Positions 63,704-64,000 of a DNA stretch of 64,000 nucleotides are shown here, one piece after another. The position numbers were made by a program, and so were the translations under genes. This DNA is from Parvicella tangerina (lineage in GTDB: Bacteria > Bacteroidota > Bacteroidia > Flavobacteriales_D > Parvicellaceae). Below the pieces are notes generated by a model. It was not told where the DNA came from. It worked only from the letters and a program-made list of their open reading frames with translations, and did not search any database. Where the stretch lies: NCBI RefSeq assembly GCF_907165195.1, contig NZ_OU015584.1, positions 1,984,001 through 2,048,000 of the forward strand. The letters run 5' to 3'. Position 1 is the first letter of the stretch. Each line of letters opens with the position of its first letter.

Positions 63704-64000
63704 CTAAAAACGGTCTTTCCATTCTTTCATGGATAAGATGTCTGATAAGCGTAAGTGATATACTTGATCTCCTTCTTCCAATTCAATACCTACGAGTCCC
63801 ATTCCCTCTGCATAGTATTTCCTTTCTGTAAAAGAGATGGAAGAAGTCGTGTAGCTGATCACATCTTTAAAGCCCAACACCTCATACTTCTCTCCCATAA
63901 TGTCCATGTGTGCACGGGTAAAGTAATTTCTCGTATTGGTCATTTGCATTCCATCTGCAGACGTTACCGAATAGGAAAATGGTTCGTCTGTAACCGCCCA
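63704..64000 (-). CDS. Paralogue of the 56532 lipoprotein, 5' end beyond window (partial)
   Basis: The minus-strand frame is open from 64000 (WAVTDEPFSYSVTS) to the stop at 63704, so the visible 98 residues are the C-terminal part of a longer protein. The end YYAEGMGLVGIELEEGDQVYHLRLSDILSMKEWKDRF matches the C-terminal region of the 56532 product, as does EPFSYSVTSADG (PYSYQVEFKSNG). It is upstream of the SpoIIE gene at 60352 on the same strand, with 88 bases between. The Met codons at 63949 and 63943 are internal, not the start. Confidence 0.75.
   Translation of the reverse strand, partial: WAVTDEPFSYSVTSADGMQMTNTRNYFTRAHMDIMGEKYEVLGFKDVISYTTSSISFTERKYYAEGMGLVGIELEEGDQVYHLRLSDILSMKEWKDRF

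Overview
The window reads as chromosome of a heterotrophic member of the Bacteroidota, most likely order Flavobacteriales. The evidence is consistent across the window. Promoters match the Bacteroidota -7 consensus TAnnTTTG. Secreted proteins carry type IX secretion (T9SS) C-terminal sorting domains. Lipoproteins are abundant, there is a TonB-receptor-type barrel with an N-terminal carboxypeptidase-like repeat, and several large proteins have regulator-propeller domains. There is no rRNA, CRISPR array, integrase or recognisable transposase. One tRNA is present, tRNA-Pro(GGG) at 52884-52958.

1-29.1 kb is mostly ordinary core genome: a partial Nudix hydrolase, a HEAT-like protein and a GNAT acetyltransferase; a MacAB/LolD-type ABC export operon (adaptor-permease-ATPase, minus strand); secreted YD-repeat and surface lipoproteins; a folate/peptidoglycan pair (5-formyl-THF cyclo-ligase, murF); a propeller/SpoIIE-phosphatase sensor; pyrG between two small membrane proteins; and a tight cluster of TPR protein, ComA-like phosphosulfolactate synthase, DUF368/PopT polyprenyl-phosphate transporter and aroE. 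An outer-membrane barrel protein with a divergent AraC regulator, a WbqC-SUKH pair and an LVIVD propeller with its partner follow.

29.1-39.0 kb is a hypervariable, repeat-rich region. Three copies of one gene family (protein starting MAKQKGFIKLKGSLGGL) are present: one intact (37894-38694), one 5'-truncated (35951-36337), and one broken by a 323-bp deletion between 5-bp AAACC repeats (32232-32709). The intact and deleted copies share a 235-bp upstream block with a sigma-54-like motif. All three share a downstream terminator hairpin with compensatory changes. Between them lie unrelated cargo genes: an AAA ATPase fused to a DUF4435/TOPRIM nuclease (like a merged PARIS antiphage protein), a HEPN-like protein, two T9SS-secreted proteins and a MORN-like protein. 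Two 88-bp interrupted palindromes (29126-29213, 34497-34584) also occur here.

39.0-52.7 kb is a copper/heavy-metal block. A minus-strand operon runs HYC_CC_PP protein, CusA-like RND pump, CusC-like outer-membrane factor, AraC regulator with an HMA-like metal-site domain, CopA P-type ATPase, CusB-like adaptor with metal-binding ends, then a terminator. A second, very similar CopA stands alone at 50193-52673. A 109-bp direct repeat at 34061 and 49322 brackets most of the operon and part of the repeat region.

52.9-64 kb carries tRNA-Pro, two more propeller/SpoIIE sensors, each beside a member of the same lipoprotein family, two YD-repeat secreted proteins, a BamE-like lipoprotein and a two-CBS-domain protein. 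All calls come from reading the sequence. Names rest on recognised motifs, and no database search was run.
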